From assembly GCA_009823505.1 (NCBI GenBank), contig VZQC01005680.1:1415088-1479087 (forward strand): a stretch of 64,000 nucleotides of DNA, given 5' to 3'. The DNA comes from Rhizomys pruinosus (Eukaryota; Chordata; Mammalia; Rodentia; Spalacidae). Every line of letters begins with the position of its first letter. Positions within the stretch are counted from its first letter, which is position 1. This document shows, in pieces, positions 9,216 through 18,702 of this stretch. Below the pieces are notes generated by a model that saw only the letters and a program-made list of their open reading frames with translations, did no database searches and had not been told where the DNA came from. The position numbers were made by a program, and so were the translations under genes.

Positions 9216-9412
9216 ATTTTAAGTGTTAGGTTAGAAAAGGACTTCAGAAATCATAGGATGAGTATTTTTGTTTGGGGGTTTTGTTTGTTTTGTAGATGGA
9301 GAAACTGAGGCCAAAAGAGGCAGAAACTAAGCTGCAGAGTGAGTTCTCCTCCTCTCTTACTCCTCCCACGTCCCTTCCCTCTTCCTACACCTGCCTAGAA
9401 TCCCCCAGTAAG

Positions 9413-9508
9413 GGGCTGGGGTGTGGCTCAGTGGTAGAGCACCTGCCTAGAATCCCCCAGTGAGGGGATGGGGTGTGGCTCAGTGGTAGAGCATACCTCT
9501 TCACCCTC
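9413..9508 (+). repeat. ID-derived tandem pair
   Basis: Two consecutive copies of GGGCTGGGGTGTGGCTCAGT + GGTAGAGCACCTGCCTAGAA + TCCCCCAGTGA (second copy partial). Same unit as the large antisense array at 9885-10870 and the triplet at 55557-55705. Confidence 0.85.
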
Positions 9509-9509
9509 C

Positions 9510-9714
9510 TTCTCCATTAAGACTAGATCTGGAACTGCTGAGGAAAGAGATGGTAAGAGGCTGAGCAGGGCAGGTTCAAGGCCCAGGGACAGGGGTAGAA
9601 CACCGAAATGGCAACAGCCTGCAGAGCAGCATCTAGATTTCCTATTGTGTCTGCCTGGTGTTATGGTGAACAGGCCAGGGCTGGAATTTTGTTGTTGATT
9701 TTTGTTTTGTTTTG
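9510..9714. other. Short unassigned stretch
   Basis: No gene or repeat recognised between the ID pair and an old B1. Confidence 0.4.
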
Positions 9715-9825
9715 ATTTTGAGACAGGATCTTTCTCTGTAACCCAGATTGGCCCCTAACTCACCATCTACCTGCCTTAGACTACTGGGTACTAGAATGAC
9801 ACTTGTTCACCATACGTAGCTCAGG
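9715..9825 (-). mobile_element. Old B1-like SINE
   Basis: GAGACAGGATCTTTCTCTGTAACCCAG to the ACCATACGTAGCTCAGG end: antisense, diverged B1. Confidence 0.55.
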
Positions 9826-9884
9826 GTTGGATTTTCTCTCTGTCCTGTCTCTCTTCTCTTTCATGTAATGGAAGTGGGGAAATC

Positions 9885-10870
9885 AGACTCAGAGCCTTGT
9901 GCATGCTAGGCAGGAGCTCTACCACTGAGCCGCACCCCAGCCCCTCACTGGGGGATCCTATGCAGGAGCTCTACCACTGAGCAACACCCCAGCCCCTCAC
10001 TGGGGGATTCTAGGCAGGATCTCTACCACTGAGCAACACCCCAGCCCCTCACTGGGGGATTCTAGGCAGGATCTCTACCACTGAGCAACACCCCAGCCCC
10101 TCACTGGGGGATTCTAGGCAGGATCTCTGCCACTGAGCCACACCCCAGCCCCTCACTGGGAGATTCTAGGCAGGAGCTCTACCACTGAGCCACACCCCAG
10201 CCCCTCACTGGGGGATCCTACGCAGGAGCTCTACCACTGAGCCACACCCCAGCCCCTCACTGGGAGATTCTAGGCAGGAGCTCTACCACTGAGCCACACC
10301 CCAGCCCCTGACTGAGGGATTCCAGGCAGGTGTTCTACCACTGAGCCACACCCCAGCTCCTCACTGGGGGATTCTAGGCAGGTGCTCTGCCACTGAGCCA
10401 CACCCCAGCCACTCACTGGGGGATTCTAGGCAGGATCTCTACCACTGAACCACACCCCAGCCCCTCACTGGGGGATCCTAGGCAGGAGCTCTACCACTGA
10501 GCCACACCCCAGCCCCTCACTGGGGGATCCTAGGTAGGAGCTCTACCACTGAGCCACACCCCAGCCCCTCACTGGGGGATTCTAGGCAGGTGCTCTGCCA
10601 CTGAGCTACACCCCAGCCCCTCACTGGGGGATTCTAGGCAAGAGCTCTACCACTGAGCCACGCCCCAGCCCCTCATTGGGGGATTCTAGGCAGGTGCTCT
10701 ACCACTGAGCCACACCTAGCCCCTCACTGGGGGATTCTAGGCAGATGCTCTACCACTGAGCCACACCCAGCCCCTCACTGGGGGATTCTAGGCAGGTGTT
10801 CTACTACCGAGCCACACCCAGCCCCTCACTAGGGCATCCTAGGCAGATGCTCTACTACTGAACTATATCC
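9885..10870 (-). repeat. ID-derived satellite-like array, 19 units of about 51 bp
   Basis: Nineteen head-to-tail units, each antisense CTCTACCACTGAGCCACACC + CCAGCCCCTCACTGGGGGAT + TCTAGGCAGGAG with small variants. On the minus strand each contains TGGCTCAGTGG, which fits the Pol III A-box consensus TRGYNNARNGG. Only the terminal unit (9885-9945) continues into a normal ID right half (CTAGCATGCACAAGGC on the minus strand). The array therefore looks like one ID element whose A-box half was amplified. Drift is greatest at the 10790-10870 end. Confidence 0.95.
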
Positions 10871-10889
10871 CTAGAATGCTTTTTTTACT

Positions 10890-10995
10890 TTTTATTTTGG
10901 TGAAACAGGCTCTCACTGTTTCCAGACTGGCTTGAACTTGTGATTATTCTCCCTCAACCTCCCCAGTAGATGGGAGGACAGTCATGCACCCCAGG
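10890..10995 (-). mobile_element. Old B1-like SINE
   Basis: TTGGTGAAACAGGCTCTCACTGTTTCCAGACTGGCTTGAAC and CCCAGTAGATGGGAGGACAG are antisense proto-B1-like blocks. Confidence 0.5.
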
Positions 10996-11707
10996 TTCTG
11001 CTCTATTTCCCCTTCTTTCTTTCCTTCTTTCCCCTTTCTCCTTAAATTTTTTCATTCAAAGCTCTCCTCACAAGGTTTTTCTAGATACTCAGAAAACCAT
11101 GGTCTTAAAATAAGAAACTCTATAGATGAAATATAAAGTCAGAAGGTAGGGGGTACTTTCTGAGGACTACTCAGATAGTCTTTCTGGCCTCCAGGGGGAG
11201 GTGGGGGGGCAGCATTGCTTCTTGCTGTGTGGTCAAAGAAAGGCTGAGCCTGAGACAGTGGCTTGGAGTCCAGCTGGCCTGAGGCAGGTGCACCCAGGCC
11301 TCTCTTCCTGTGGGCAGCGCGCGCCCCCTGCCGGCAGCTTTCACAGGCTCCTGCTGTGTGCGGCGTGCACCCTCTGGTGGCACAGCGTGGTCCCTGCAGA
11401 GCTTATTCAACTGTTCTGAGTCAGGGGCTGCTTTTTGGGAAGCTCAGAGGGCTGGAGACCCAGGGCAGACTACCAGAGCCTTGCTACAGCCAGTCACTGT
11501 TTATTCCCGTGCTTTGAAAATGTTTATCTAATGCACTTGTTAAGTAAAACTCAACACTTAAACTTGGGATTTAAAATAGGTATGACTGTGGGGGACTGAG
11601 TTAGCCATTTTGCACCCCAAAACAGAGAGAGGTGATCTTTGGCTAGGCTGGACTGCCTCCTCTGGGAGGGTGAATGAGAGTGTACCAATTATAAAGGCAG
11701 AGCCTGG
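10996..11707. other. SINE-free stretch with a GC-rich core
   Basis: No exon found. Several overlapping frames at 11171-11531 arise from the GC-rich core, which also carries CTCF-like motifs near 11319 and 11368. Confidence 0.45.
11319..11337 (-). promoter_or_regulatory. Candidate CTCF motif
   Basis: The minus strand reads CTGCCGGCAGGGGGCGCGC. It matches the published core TGGCCACCAGGGGGCGCTA at about 13 of 19, with the AGGGGGCGC core intact. A second weaker same-strand match (CCACCAGAGGGTGC) lies about 45 bases to the right. Confidence 0.5.
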
Positions 11708-12062
11708 GGCGGAGGGATGGCTCAGTGGTTAGACCACTTGCTGTGCCTGCAGAGGACCTGAGTTCGGTTCCCAGCACTCACATGACAGCTCAGAACCGCC
11801 TGTAACTCAAGCTCCAGAGTGTCTGAGGTTTCCTTCTGGTCTCTGAGGGCACTGGACTCCTGTGCACATAGACACACAGACATACATGTAATTAAAAATA
11901 AATCTGAGCTGCATGTGGTGGCATGTGCCTTTAATCCCAGCACTAGGGAGACAGAAGCAAGTGTATTTCTGTGAGATCAAGGCCAGCCTGGTCTACATAG
12001 CAAGTTCCAGGGCAGCAGGGGCTACAGGGAGACCCTGTCTCAAAAAAGCCCAAACCAAACAA
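11708..12062 (+). mobile_element. B2-superfamily SINE followed directly by B1
   Basis: B2 part 11708-11905 (GGATGGCTCAGTGGTTAGACC to ACATACATGTAATTAAAAATAAATC), then B1 at 11908-12062 (GTGGTGGCATGTGCCTTTAA to GACCCTGTCTCAAAAAA). Same head-to-tail arrangement as other B2-B1 pairs here, but no shared TSD was recognised. Confidence 0.75.
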
Positions 12063-12149
12063 CGAAAATAAATCTTTTTTAAAAAAATGTTGCAACACCT
12101 TTCTACAAACTGCCCTGTGTATCTTTTTATCTTTTAACATTTTAAACAT

Positions 12150-12155
12150 TACATT

Positions 12156-12194
<39 letters not shown>

Positions 12195-12332
12195 TCATAT
12201 GTGTGTATGTGGAGGTCAGAGGACAACTTCTGAGAGTTCTCCCCTTCACCATGTGGGTCTGAGGAATCGAACTCAGATCATCAGGCTTGGTAGCAAACTC
12301 CTCTACCTGTTGAACCATCTTCTTGGCCATTG
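12150..12332 (-). mobile_element. B3-like SINE with (TTTA)n tail
   Basis: About 11 TTTA units, then antisense GTGTGTATGTGGAGGTCAGAGGACAAC ... GGGTCTGAGGAATCGAACTC ... ACCATCTTCTTGGCC. Confidence 0.75.
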
Positions 12333-12902
12333 CCTCATGTATTTCTGCTTCAGTTGAACTTGTATAGATAGAGCAAGGCCATATTTAGTGTGGAGAGCCT
12401 GACCTTGACCTGTATTTCTTTCTCTGGGGTCTTGGTCCCCTTCTGTCAACCAGAATTTACCACTCTTGCATGCACAGTGCTATCTCTTGTCTCAGCTCCT
12501 GTATCTCAAGTCTATTCTGCTTTTATTAAACTGTGGTGCATTCTTGGACCCCTGAGGATGTGTGCAACTGTGGAGCCCCCTTGAGACAGAAGCCCTGCCT
12601 TAAGAAGATCTTACCTAGGAGTATTTCCTGACCAAACCTCCTCCCAGCCAGTGATCCACTCTAAGACACAAGCCCAGGTCTCACTGAAAGCAGAGTGTCA
12701 CAGCCTGAGTCACACACAATCCACCAGGCTCTGACTTAGACATTGCCTGAGACTTAATTTCTCTGTGCTCCAGTTTTAATGGGGGCACACACACCCTACC
12801 TCAATTCTCAGTGATTAGAGTTTCAGAAATTGAATATAGAGTGAAGGAAACAATTCATAATTTGATGTGATTAGAGATTGCTCTGTATACAACTTCTGGC
12901 CT
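12333..12902. other. No gene or recognised repeat
   Basis: Mostly unique-looking sequence. No splice-flanked frame. Confidence 0.4.
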
Positions 12903-13180
12903 AGTTTGTTTTGTGTTACTGTAACAGAAAGACTGCAGCTGGAAAATTTATGAAGAAAAGACAAGATAGCTTTGTATGGTGAGGTCCATGTGCTTGGCAC
13001 TGAACTTGTAAGTCACAGCCTGTGCCTCCAGCCAGTCTTCAATAAGCCAATTGAAAGAGTCAAATTAATAGTGAAAAGCAGGAGGAGACTTATTAAATGT
13101 GGCCACATTGGGAAGAGGGACCAGGGACTCCCCTCGAGACTATCTTTGGGGTCCTGAAGTGAGCTTAAAATTTAAATAGA
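12903..13180 (-). repeat. Interspersed repeat remnants, mixed
   Basis: GTTACTGTAACAGAAAGACTGCAG resembles the start of the rodent interspersed family seen at 48390, 54592 and 61735. Bases from about 13064 appear continuous with the repeat at 13311. Confidence 0.35.
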
Positions 13181-13181
13181 G

Positions 13182-13299
13182 ACATGAGCTCTGGTAGGGT
13201 GGGGGGATAGGGTGGGGGACACGGGTCTAGATTTGATAATCTTGTACAAAATATATATTAAAAATATTAAAAAAATAAAAATAAAAATAAATAAAAATA
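13182..13299 (+). mobile_element. Extremely short L1 3'-end insertion with TSD
   Basis: Only the last part of the L1 3' UTR (CATGAGCTCTGGTAGGG, G-rich tract, GGGTCTAGATTTG, A-rich tail). Flanked by TTTAAATAGAG at 13171-13181 and 13300-13310. The insert is about 118 bases. Confidence 0.8.
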
Positions 13300-13310
13300 T
13301 TTAAATAGAG

Positions 13311-13572
13311 GCCCAGGCATGTGCACATCTAAGCAGCCCTGGTCCAGGTGTGGCCCCGCCCACCACTGGCTTATCGTTGTCCCTGCTTCCGTCTCATCTT
13401 GCAAGTTGGTCTGACAAGTTGTAAATCTTTTTACTAGAGACAAGTTCCCTCTGTGGCTAGGATCTTTTCCTTCTCTCAGTATGAGATTGCTGGGAAATTT
13501 CTCTTTATTTAGGGTCCATTGTTTCAATAGTCTGACAGAATGAAGACATGAGTGTCTCTTTATTCTTGCCAA
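13311..13572 (-). repeat. Medium-reiteration repeat, family shared with 5610-5868
   Basis: Antisense partner of 5610-5868. It contains GGGCGGGGCC and GACAAGTTCCCTCTGTGGCTAGG blocks on one or the other strand. Class unassigned. Confidence 0.5.
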
Positions 13573-13725
13573 TTACAGACTGCTGCAAGTCAAGGCACAG
13601 GCTGAAAGGCTGTGGGCGTGCACAGCCGGAAACAAGCCAGAGGTGGAGTGGAGTCGCCACCTGCCGTCCCAGCTTCTCGTAGGCTGAGCTAGGGGAGCTT
13701 GAATGTGCAACCAGTGTGGAAAACA

Positions 13726-14038
13726 TAGTGGGGGGGGAAGAAGGGGGGAGAGAGGAAGGGAGGGAAGGAGGGAACGAGGAAGGGAGGAGAGGAGAGGAGA
13801 GAGGAGAGGAAGGGAGAGGAGAGGAGAGGGAAGAGGAGGGGAGAGGAGGGAAGGAGAGGAGAGGAGAGGAGAGGAGAGGGGAGGAGAGGAGAGGGAAGAA
13901 GAGGGGAGGAGGGGAGAGAAGAGGAGGGGAGGGAAGAGGAGAGGAGAGGAGAGAAGAGGGAAGAGGAGGGGAGAGGAGGGGAGAGGAGAGGGAAGAGGAG
14001 GGGAAGATAGGGAGGAGACCAGAGGAGGGGACAAGAAG
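13726..14038 (+). repeat. Polypurine tract (GGGAGA / GGAGAGGA)n, about 310 bp
   Basis: Nearly pure A/G with GAGGAGAGGAGAGG and GGGAAGAGGA variants and many mirror-symmetric blocks. It generates long artefactual Glu/Arg/Gly and Pro/Ser/Leu frames in every reading. Confidence 0.97.
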
Positions 14039-14440
14039 AGGCGATTAGAGGAGAGAAAACAAATCATGGCAGGAGAAATCCATGGGCTGCCAGCCCTCCC
14101 ACCCACCTGCACAGGCAAATTCCAGTCTCTGTCCCTCTTCTTGCAGACAGGCATGGCCTGGAGCCTTGTGTTAAATCACTCAGAGCACAGGAGGTACTTG
14201 AGCGAAACTCAAATATGACATTGGAGACATTGGACCCCTGCACAGGGGGGCCTGAAGACTGTGCTCACAGTCCCATGGGCTGACTTGGGATTTCTTTTTC
14301 TCTGAGGTTCAGGCACAAGTACCACTTCATCGCCATCTAGTGGACACAACGCGCAGCAGCCCATTCGAACAGAAGGTTCAGGTGGGAGCCAGGATCCCCG
14401 GCTGGGGGGGAAGAAACCCTCCAAGTCTCTGCCCCAGAAT
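14039..14440. other. SINE-free stretch
   Basis: No gene seen. It carries a CTCF-like motif at 14328-14346. Confidence 0.4.
14328..14346 (-). promoter_or_regulatory. Candidate CTCF motif
   Basis: The minus strand reads TGTCCACTAGATGGCGATG, about 13 of 19 against the canonical core. CCACTAGATGGC is a commonly tolerated form. Not inside a recognised repeat. Confidence 0.5.
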
Positions 14441-14444
14441 TTTT

Positions 14445-14664
14445 TCTATTAGTATTTATTATTTTTATTTTATGTGTATGAGTGTGTTACCTCTTTTCTA
14501 TAAGTGCTCCCATGCATGCGATGCCCACGGAGGTCAGAAGAGGGCGCTGAATCCTCTAGAACTGGAGTTATAGATGATTCTTAGCCACCATGTAGGTGCT
14601 GGGGACTGAATCCAGGTCCTCTGCAAGAGCTAGTCTTCCTAGCTGCTGAGCCATCTTTCCAGCC
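14445..14664 (-). mobile_element. B2-superfamily SINE
   Basis: Antisense: ATGTGTATGAGTGTGTTACC, GATGCCCACGGAGGTCAGAAG, GGGACTGAATCCAGGTCC, GAGCCATCTTTCCAGCC. Confidence 0.8.
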
Positions 14665-14666
14665 GT

Positions 14667-14737
<71 letters not shown>

Positions 14738-14862
14738 TCCCTGTAGCCCCAGTTGGCCTGGAACTGCAATTCAGTCAGACTAGCCTCCATCTCACAGACA
14801 CCCACCTGCCTCTGCCTTGGGAGTGCTGGGATGAAAGGCAACACTCCCACGTCTGGGTATAG
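14665..14862 (-). mobile_element. B1 SINE with (GT)n(GA)n at its tail
   Basis: (GT)13 then (GA)n of about 40 bases (14665-14733) occupy the tail position of an antisense B1 (GTCTCCCTGTAGCCCCAG at 14735 onward). Confidence 0.75.
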
Positions 14863-15177
14863 CATTTAATATTTTAAATACAACATCCCTGCAGAGAAGT
14901 GGCAGATCACAGCCTGTGCAGAGGTGGAAGAGTAGCCCGAGATGTCCCTGGGTAGATGCACTCTTGGTCCTGAGAGCTACAGAGAATTAATTATGCCCAC
15001 TGCAAGACCCCTGTGGTTTAGAAAAGCAGGTGTTGGGGACAGTGGGTGTAGCTGCTCCCTCCAACTTAGTCCAAATGTAAAGGGTCCCAGACCCTTGTGA
15101 TGCACACCTGAGGAAACCAGCAATTACAGACAAGCTCACTGAAAGATCTCTGGGACCTGAGATCAGAGGATGGCTAT
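14863..15177. other. No gene or repeat recognised
   Basis: Unique-looking sequence between two SINEs. Confidence 0.4.
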
Positions 15178-15385
15178 TTTCACTTTTATGTGCGTGAGTG
15201 GTTTGCCTACATGTATGTAAGTACATCAAATGTGTGCAATATCCTTGAAGACCTGAAGAGGGCATTGGATACCCTGGAACTGGAGTTATAGACAGTTGTT
15301 AGTGAGCATGTGTGTGATGGGAACGGAATGTGGGTCCTCTGCAAGAGCAACTAGTGCTCTTAACCGCTGAGCCTCTTCTCCAGTT
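15178..15385 (-). mobile_element. B2-superfamily SINE, diverged
   Basis: Antisense: GAGTGGTTTGCCTACATGTATG, CCTGGAACTGGAGTTATAGAC, CTTAACCGCTGAGCCTCTTCTCCAG. Confidence 0.75.
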
Positions 15386-15464
15386 CCCTCCCTACTGTTA
15401 TTAAATGTATATTATCTGTGCAAAATAATGGGTTTTATTATTACATTTTCTTTTTTTAAACTTA

Positions 15465-15706
15465 AAATTTTTTTTTATTTATTTCTGTATGTGTATGAAT
15501 GTACTGTCTGCATGTAGGTCTGTGCACCCATGTCGTGCAATGCCGCAGATGTCAGAAGAGGGTATCAGATTCCCCTGGAACTGGAGTTTTCCTGGAATTG
15601 GAGTTTCAGATGGTTCTCAGCCGCCATGTGGGTGCTGGGGATCAAACCTGGGTCCTCTGTAAGAGCGATCAGCGCTCTTAACCACTAGGCCATCTCTCCA
15701 GCCCTA
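15465..15706 (-). mobile_element. B2-superfamily SINE (young type)
   Basis: Full-length antisense copy ending TAGGCCATCTCTCCAGCCC. Close sister of 5262 and 15838. Confidence 0.85.
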
Positions 15707-15734
15707 TTATGACAGTTTCATAAATGAATGTGCT

Positions 15735-16370
15735 GGATAGCTTTAGTTGTCAACTTGACCCGCCTGGGTAGAGGGAGCCTCAACTGGGAAATTGACTCCA
15801 TTGGACTGGCCTGTAGGGACATCTGTGAGGCATATTCTTTTTTTTATTAATTTTTATTTATTTCTGTATGTGTATGAATGTACTGTCTGCATGCAAGCCT
15901 GTGCACCCATGTCGTGCAATGCCGCGGAGGTCAGAAGAGGGTCTCAGATTCCCCTGGAACTGGAGTTCTCCTGGAATTGGAGTTTCAGATGGTTCTCGGC
16001 TGCCATGTGGGTGCTGGGGATCGAACCCGGGTCCTCTGTAAGAGTGGTCGGCGCTCTTAACTGCTAGGCCAATTTTTGATTGCTGAGTGATGTGAGAGGA
16101 CGCAGCCCACTGTGGGTGATGCCACCTCTGGGCAGGTTGTTCTGTATTATATAAGAAAACAGGCTGAGCATGGCCCAGGGGAGCAAGCCAGTAAGCAGTG
16201 TTCCTCCATGACCTGTGCTCCAGCTCCTGCTTCCAGGTTCCTGCCCTGAGTTTCTACCTTGGGCTCCCTTAGTGATGACACAGGAGATGTGAGCCAAATA
16301 AACCCTTTCCTCCCCAAGTTGGTATTGGTCAGAGTGTCTTGTCACAGCAACTTAAGGCAAACTATAACGA
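15735..16370 (+). repeat. Rodent interspersed repeat, interrupted by a B2
   Basis: Starts TTTAGTTGTCAACTTGACCC and ends AATAAACCCTTTCC ... GTCTTGTCACAGCAACTTAAGGCAAA, the two conserved ends of a common rodent family (also 30575, 40365, 47485). Class not assigned with certainty: a non-autonomous DNA transposon or an LTR are both possible. Confidence 0.6.
15838..16072 (-). mobile_element. B2-superfamily SINE, 5'-truncated
   Basis: Antisense young-type copy that stops at TTAACTGCTAGGCC, lacking the ATCTCTCCAGCCC start. Nested in the repeat at 15735-16370. Confidence 0.85.
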
Positions 16371-16429
16371 TGAATATCCTATGCTTTGATCATCCCCACC
16401 CCATCACCCTCTTTCTTCTTAAAAATTTT

Positions 16430-16632
16430 ATTTATTTTTATTTTATATGTATATTTTGCCTGCATGTGTGCCACTTGCATGCAATTCCCATGGAGGCCAG
16501 AAGAGGGCATCAGATCCCCTAGAACTAGAGTTATCAGTGTTTTTTAGCAGCCATCTGGATCCTAGAAACCAAATCCCCATCCTCTGCAAGAACAGCCAGT
16601 GCTCTTAACCACTGAGCCATCTCTCCAGATCC
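16430..16632 (-). mobile_element. B2-superfamily SINE, diverged
   Basis: Antisense: ATTTTGCCTGCATGTGTGCC, CAGAAGAGGGCATCAGATCC, CTGAGCCATCTCTCCAG. Confidence 0.8.
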
Positions 16633-16644
16633 TACCCTCTCTTT

Positions 16645-16770
16645 AAATTTTTTTTTGGAACAGGGTCTCTTTGTAGCCCTGGCTGGCCTGGAACTCACTA
16701 TGTAGACCAGGCTGGCCTGGAATTCACAGAGACCCCTTTGCCTCTGCCTTGAGCACCACCACATATGGCT
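16645..16770 (-). mobile_element. B1 SINE
   Basis: Antisense: GGAACAGGGTCTCTTTGTAGCCC to GAGCACCACCACATATGGC, with an internal gap near the end. Confidence 0.75.
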
Positions 16771-16929
16771 CCTCCCTCTCTTGCCCCTCTTTCCTCTCCT
16801 GCTGAATCCCTTCCTTTTCCAAACAATCCTTGAACTCATGAAAGTATGTGGGGGTGCATATGCCCACACATAGGGGATGTGCTAGCCCGAGTGGGAGTGT
16901 GTGGAGCCAACTACTGCACTCCAGAGTCT
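16771..16929. other. Short unassigned stretch
   Basis: No gene or repeat recognised. Confidence 0.35.
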
Positions 16930-17310
16930 TCCTCAATTTCTTCTCTACCGTGTCTGTAGTGGAGTTTCATTTCTTTGCATCATTGTGGCCAAAATCCTGG
17001 GCTGAAACCACTTTGGGGAGGGAAGGTTTGTGTCGGCCGTGGTTTCAAAGGGTCTCCGGGTCCGTATCATTGCAGGTAAGGTGAGTCAGGGCAGCTCAGA
17101 CCGGGGTGTTGCAGGCTTGCAGCTGTTCTGTCCACGCTGTGGCAATTCAGGAACCTGGGGTCAGGCAATAACCTTCAAAGTCCCGTCACCCAGTGGTCCA
17201 CTTCCCCACCCAGGCCCCACCTCCAAAAACCTCCTTCCAAAACAGCGCCACCTGCTGGGTAGTCGGCTTGCAGTGCAGGAGTCATCCAGGGCTGTTCACA
17301 TTCAAACATT
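16930..17310 (-). repeat. Rodent interspersed repeat carrying a CTCF-like site
   Basis: Blocks GGGTCAGGCAATAACCTTCAAAG, CCACTTCCCCACCCAGGCCC and AAAACAGCGCCACCTGCTGG recur in diverged form at 29765-30060. Probably the same broad family as 45478 and 54592. Confidence 0.5.
17243..17261 (-). promoter_or_regulatory. CTCF-like motif carried by a repeat
   Basis: The minus strand reads TACCCAGCAGGTGGCGCTG, about 14 of 19 to the canonical core. The sister repeat at about 29975-29993 has CCAGCAGGTGGTGCTG, a weaker version with the central CpG lost. Confidence 0.5.
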
Positions 17311-17327
17311 TAAATTCGTCTCTTGGA

Positions 17328-17500
17328 GTGGGCAAGATGGCTCAGTGTGTGCTTAACATGCATGCCTGAGGACTTCAGTTTGACCCCTGGAACCCACATA
17401 AGGTGGAAGGAGAGAACCCATTTCACAAAGGTATCCTCTGACATTCATGTACTGTGGGATGCACATGCACACAATAATAATTAAGATAAATAAAAATAAA
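17328..17500 (+). mobile_element. B2-superfamily SINE, diverged
   Basis: AAGATGGCTCAGTGTGTGCTTAAC, ACCCACATAAGGTGGAAGG, GTGGGATGCACATGCACAC, A-rich tail. Confidence 0.65.
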
Positions 17501-17697
17501 TGTGTCTTCTTTCATCGGTTGGTGCTGTCGGGGTACTGTGTTAATTTCAACCTACTTCCTGTTGGATGTCAGCAGAGCACACTGAAGTGTTAGGGCCCAA
17601 GTCACACAGAGTCCCACCAACTGCATCTGTTACCCTGCTACAGCTTCCCCTTGTCAGGGGACCTGGTGGAAATGGAATGCTAGGCCCTAAGGATCCA

Positions 17698-18212
17698 AGA
17701 AGGGGGCAGGGAGGAGGAAGGAGAGGAAGAGAGGGAGGAGGAAGGAGAGGAAGAGGGAGAAGAAGAGAAGGGGGAGGAGGGAGGAGGAGGGAGAGGAAGA
17801 GAGGGAGGAGAATGGAAGGAAGAGGGGGGAGGAGGGAGAAGAAGAGAAGGGGAGTCGGGAGAGGAAAAGAGGAGGAAGGAGAGGAAGAGAAGGGGAGTCG
17901 GGAGAGGAAAAGAGGAGGAAGGAGAGGAAGAGAGGGAGGAGGAAGGAGAGAAAGAGAGGGAGGAAGAGGGAAAGGAAGAGAGGGAAGAGGAAGGAGAGGA
18001 AGAGAGGGAGGAAGAGGGAGAAGAAGAGAAGGGGAGGAAGGAGGAAGAGGGAGAAGAAAAGAGGGAGGAGGAAGGAGAGGAAGAGAGGGAGGAAGAGGGA
18101 GAAGAAGACAAGGGGGAGGAGGGAAAGGAAGAGAGGGAGGAGGATGGAAGAGAGGGGGAGGAGGGAGAGGAAGGGGAGGAGGGAAAAGAAGAGAGGGAAA
18201 AGGGGAAGGAAA
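17698..18212 (+). repeat. Polypurine tract (GGAGGA/AGAGGGA)n, about 515 bp
   Basis: Almost uninterrupted A/G for more than 500 bases, with a higher-order pattern (GAGGAAGGAGAGGAAGAGAG recurs many times; AGGGGAGTCGGGAGAGGAAA twice). The 237-243-codon frames over it are artefacts of composition. Confidence 0.97.
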
Positions 18213-18337
18213 GACTTTTTCTGAGCCTGAAGTAGAGAACATGGTATTGACATGGTTCACAGGTCACACAAATCTTCTTTAACCCTGTGAATGGCAAACT
18301 GCAGTTTGGCTTAATACGTTCATTTAAGGTAAACTCT

Positions 18338-18548
18338 AGAGGGCTAAAGCGTGGCTCAGTAGTTAAGAGTACTGGCTGCTCTTGGGGAGGACTAGGTTTG
18401 AATCCCAGCACTCACATGGTGGCTAACAACTGTGGGAATGAAACAACTGTTGGTAACTCCAGTTACAGGGGGGTCTGATACCCTCTTCTGGCCTCTGAGG
18501 GCATTGCATTCCTGGGTGCACTTTAACATACATGCAGGCAAAATACTC

Positions 18549-18582
<34 letters not shown>
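18338..18582 (+). mobile_element. B2-superfamily SINE with (AT)n tail
   Basis: GCGTGGCTCAGTAGTTAAGAG to TACATGCAGGCAAAATACTC, then (AT)n at about 18550-18582. An extra segment sits near 18430-18450 (AACTGTGGGAATGAAACAAC). Confidence 0.75.
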
Positions 18583-18584
<2 letters not shown>

Positions 18585-18649
18585 CATAAATATTAAAAAA
18601 ATGAAGTCTAACTTTACATAAGTTTGTGTCCATCTGTTTTTATTTTTAG

Positions 18650-18702
<53 letters not shown>

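Noticed and set aside
9885..10870. CRISPR-like array (regular repeats of about 50 bp)
   Set aside because: Units are contiguous with no unique spacers, derive from an ID SINE, and the DNA is mammalian.
13573..14218. Pro/Ser/Leu-rich and Glu/Arg-rich frames around 13.6-14.2 kb
   Set aside because: Readings of the GGAGA polypurine tract.
17547..18411. Frames of 188-243 codons rich in Ser/Leu/Pro or Glu/Arg/Gly
   Set aside because: Products of the polypurine tract, which lacks stops in most frames. No domain or splice context.
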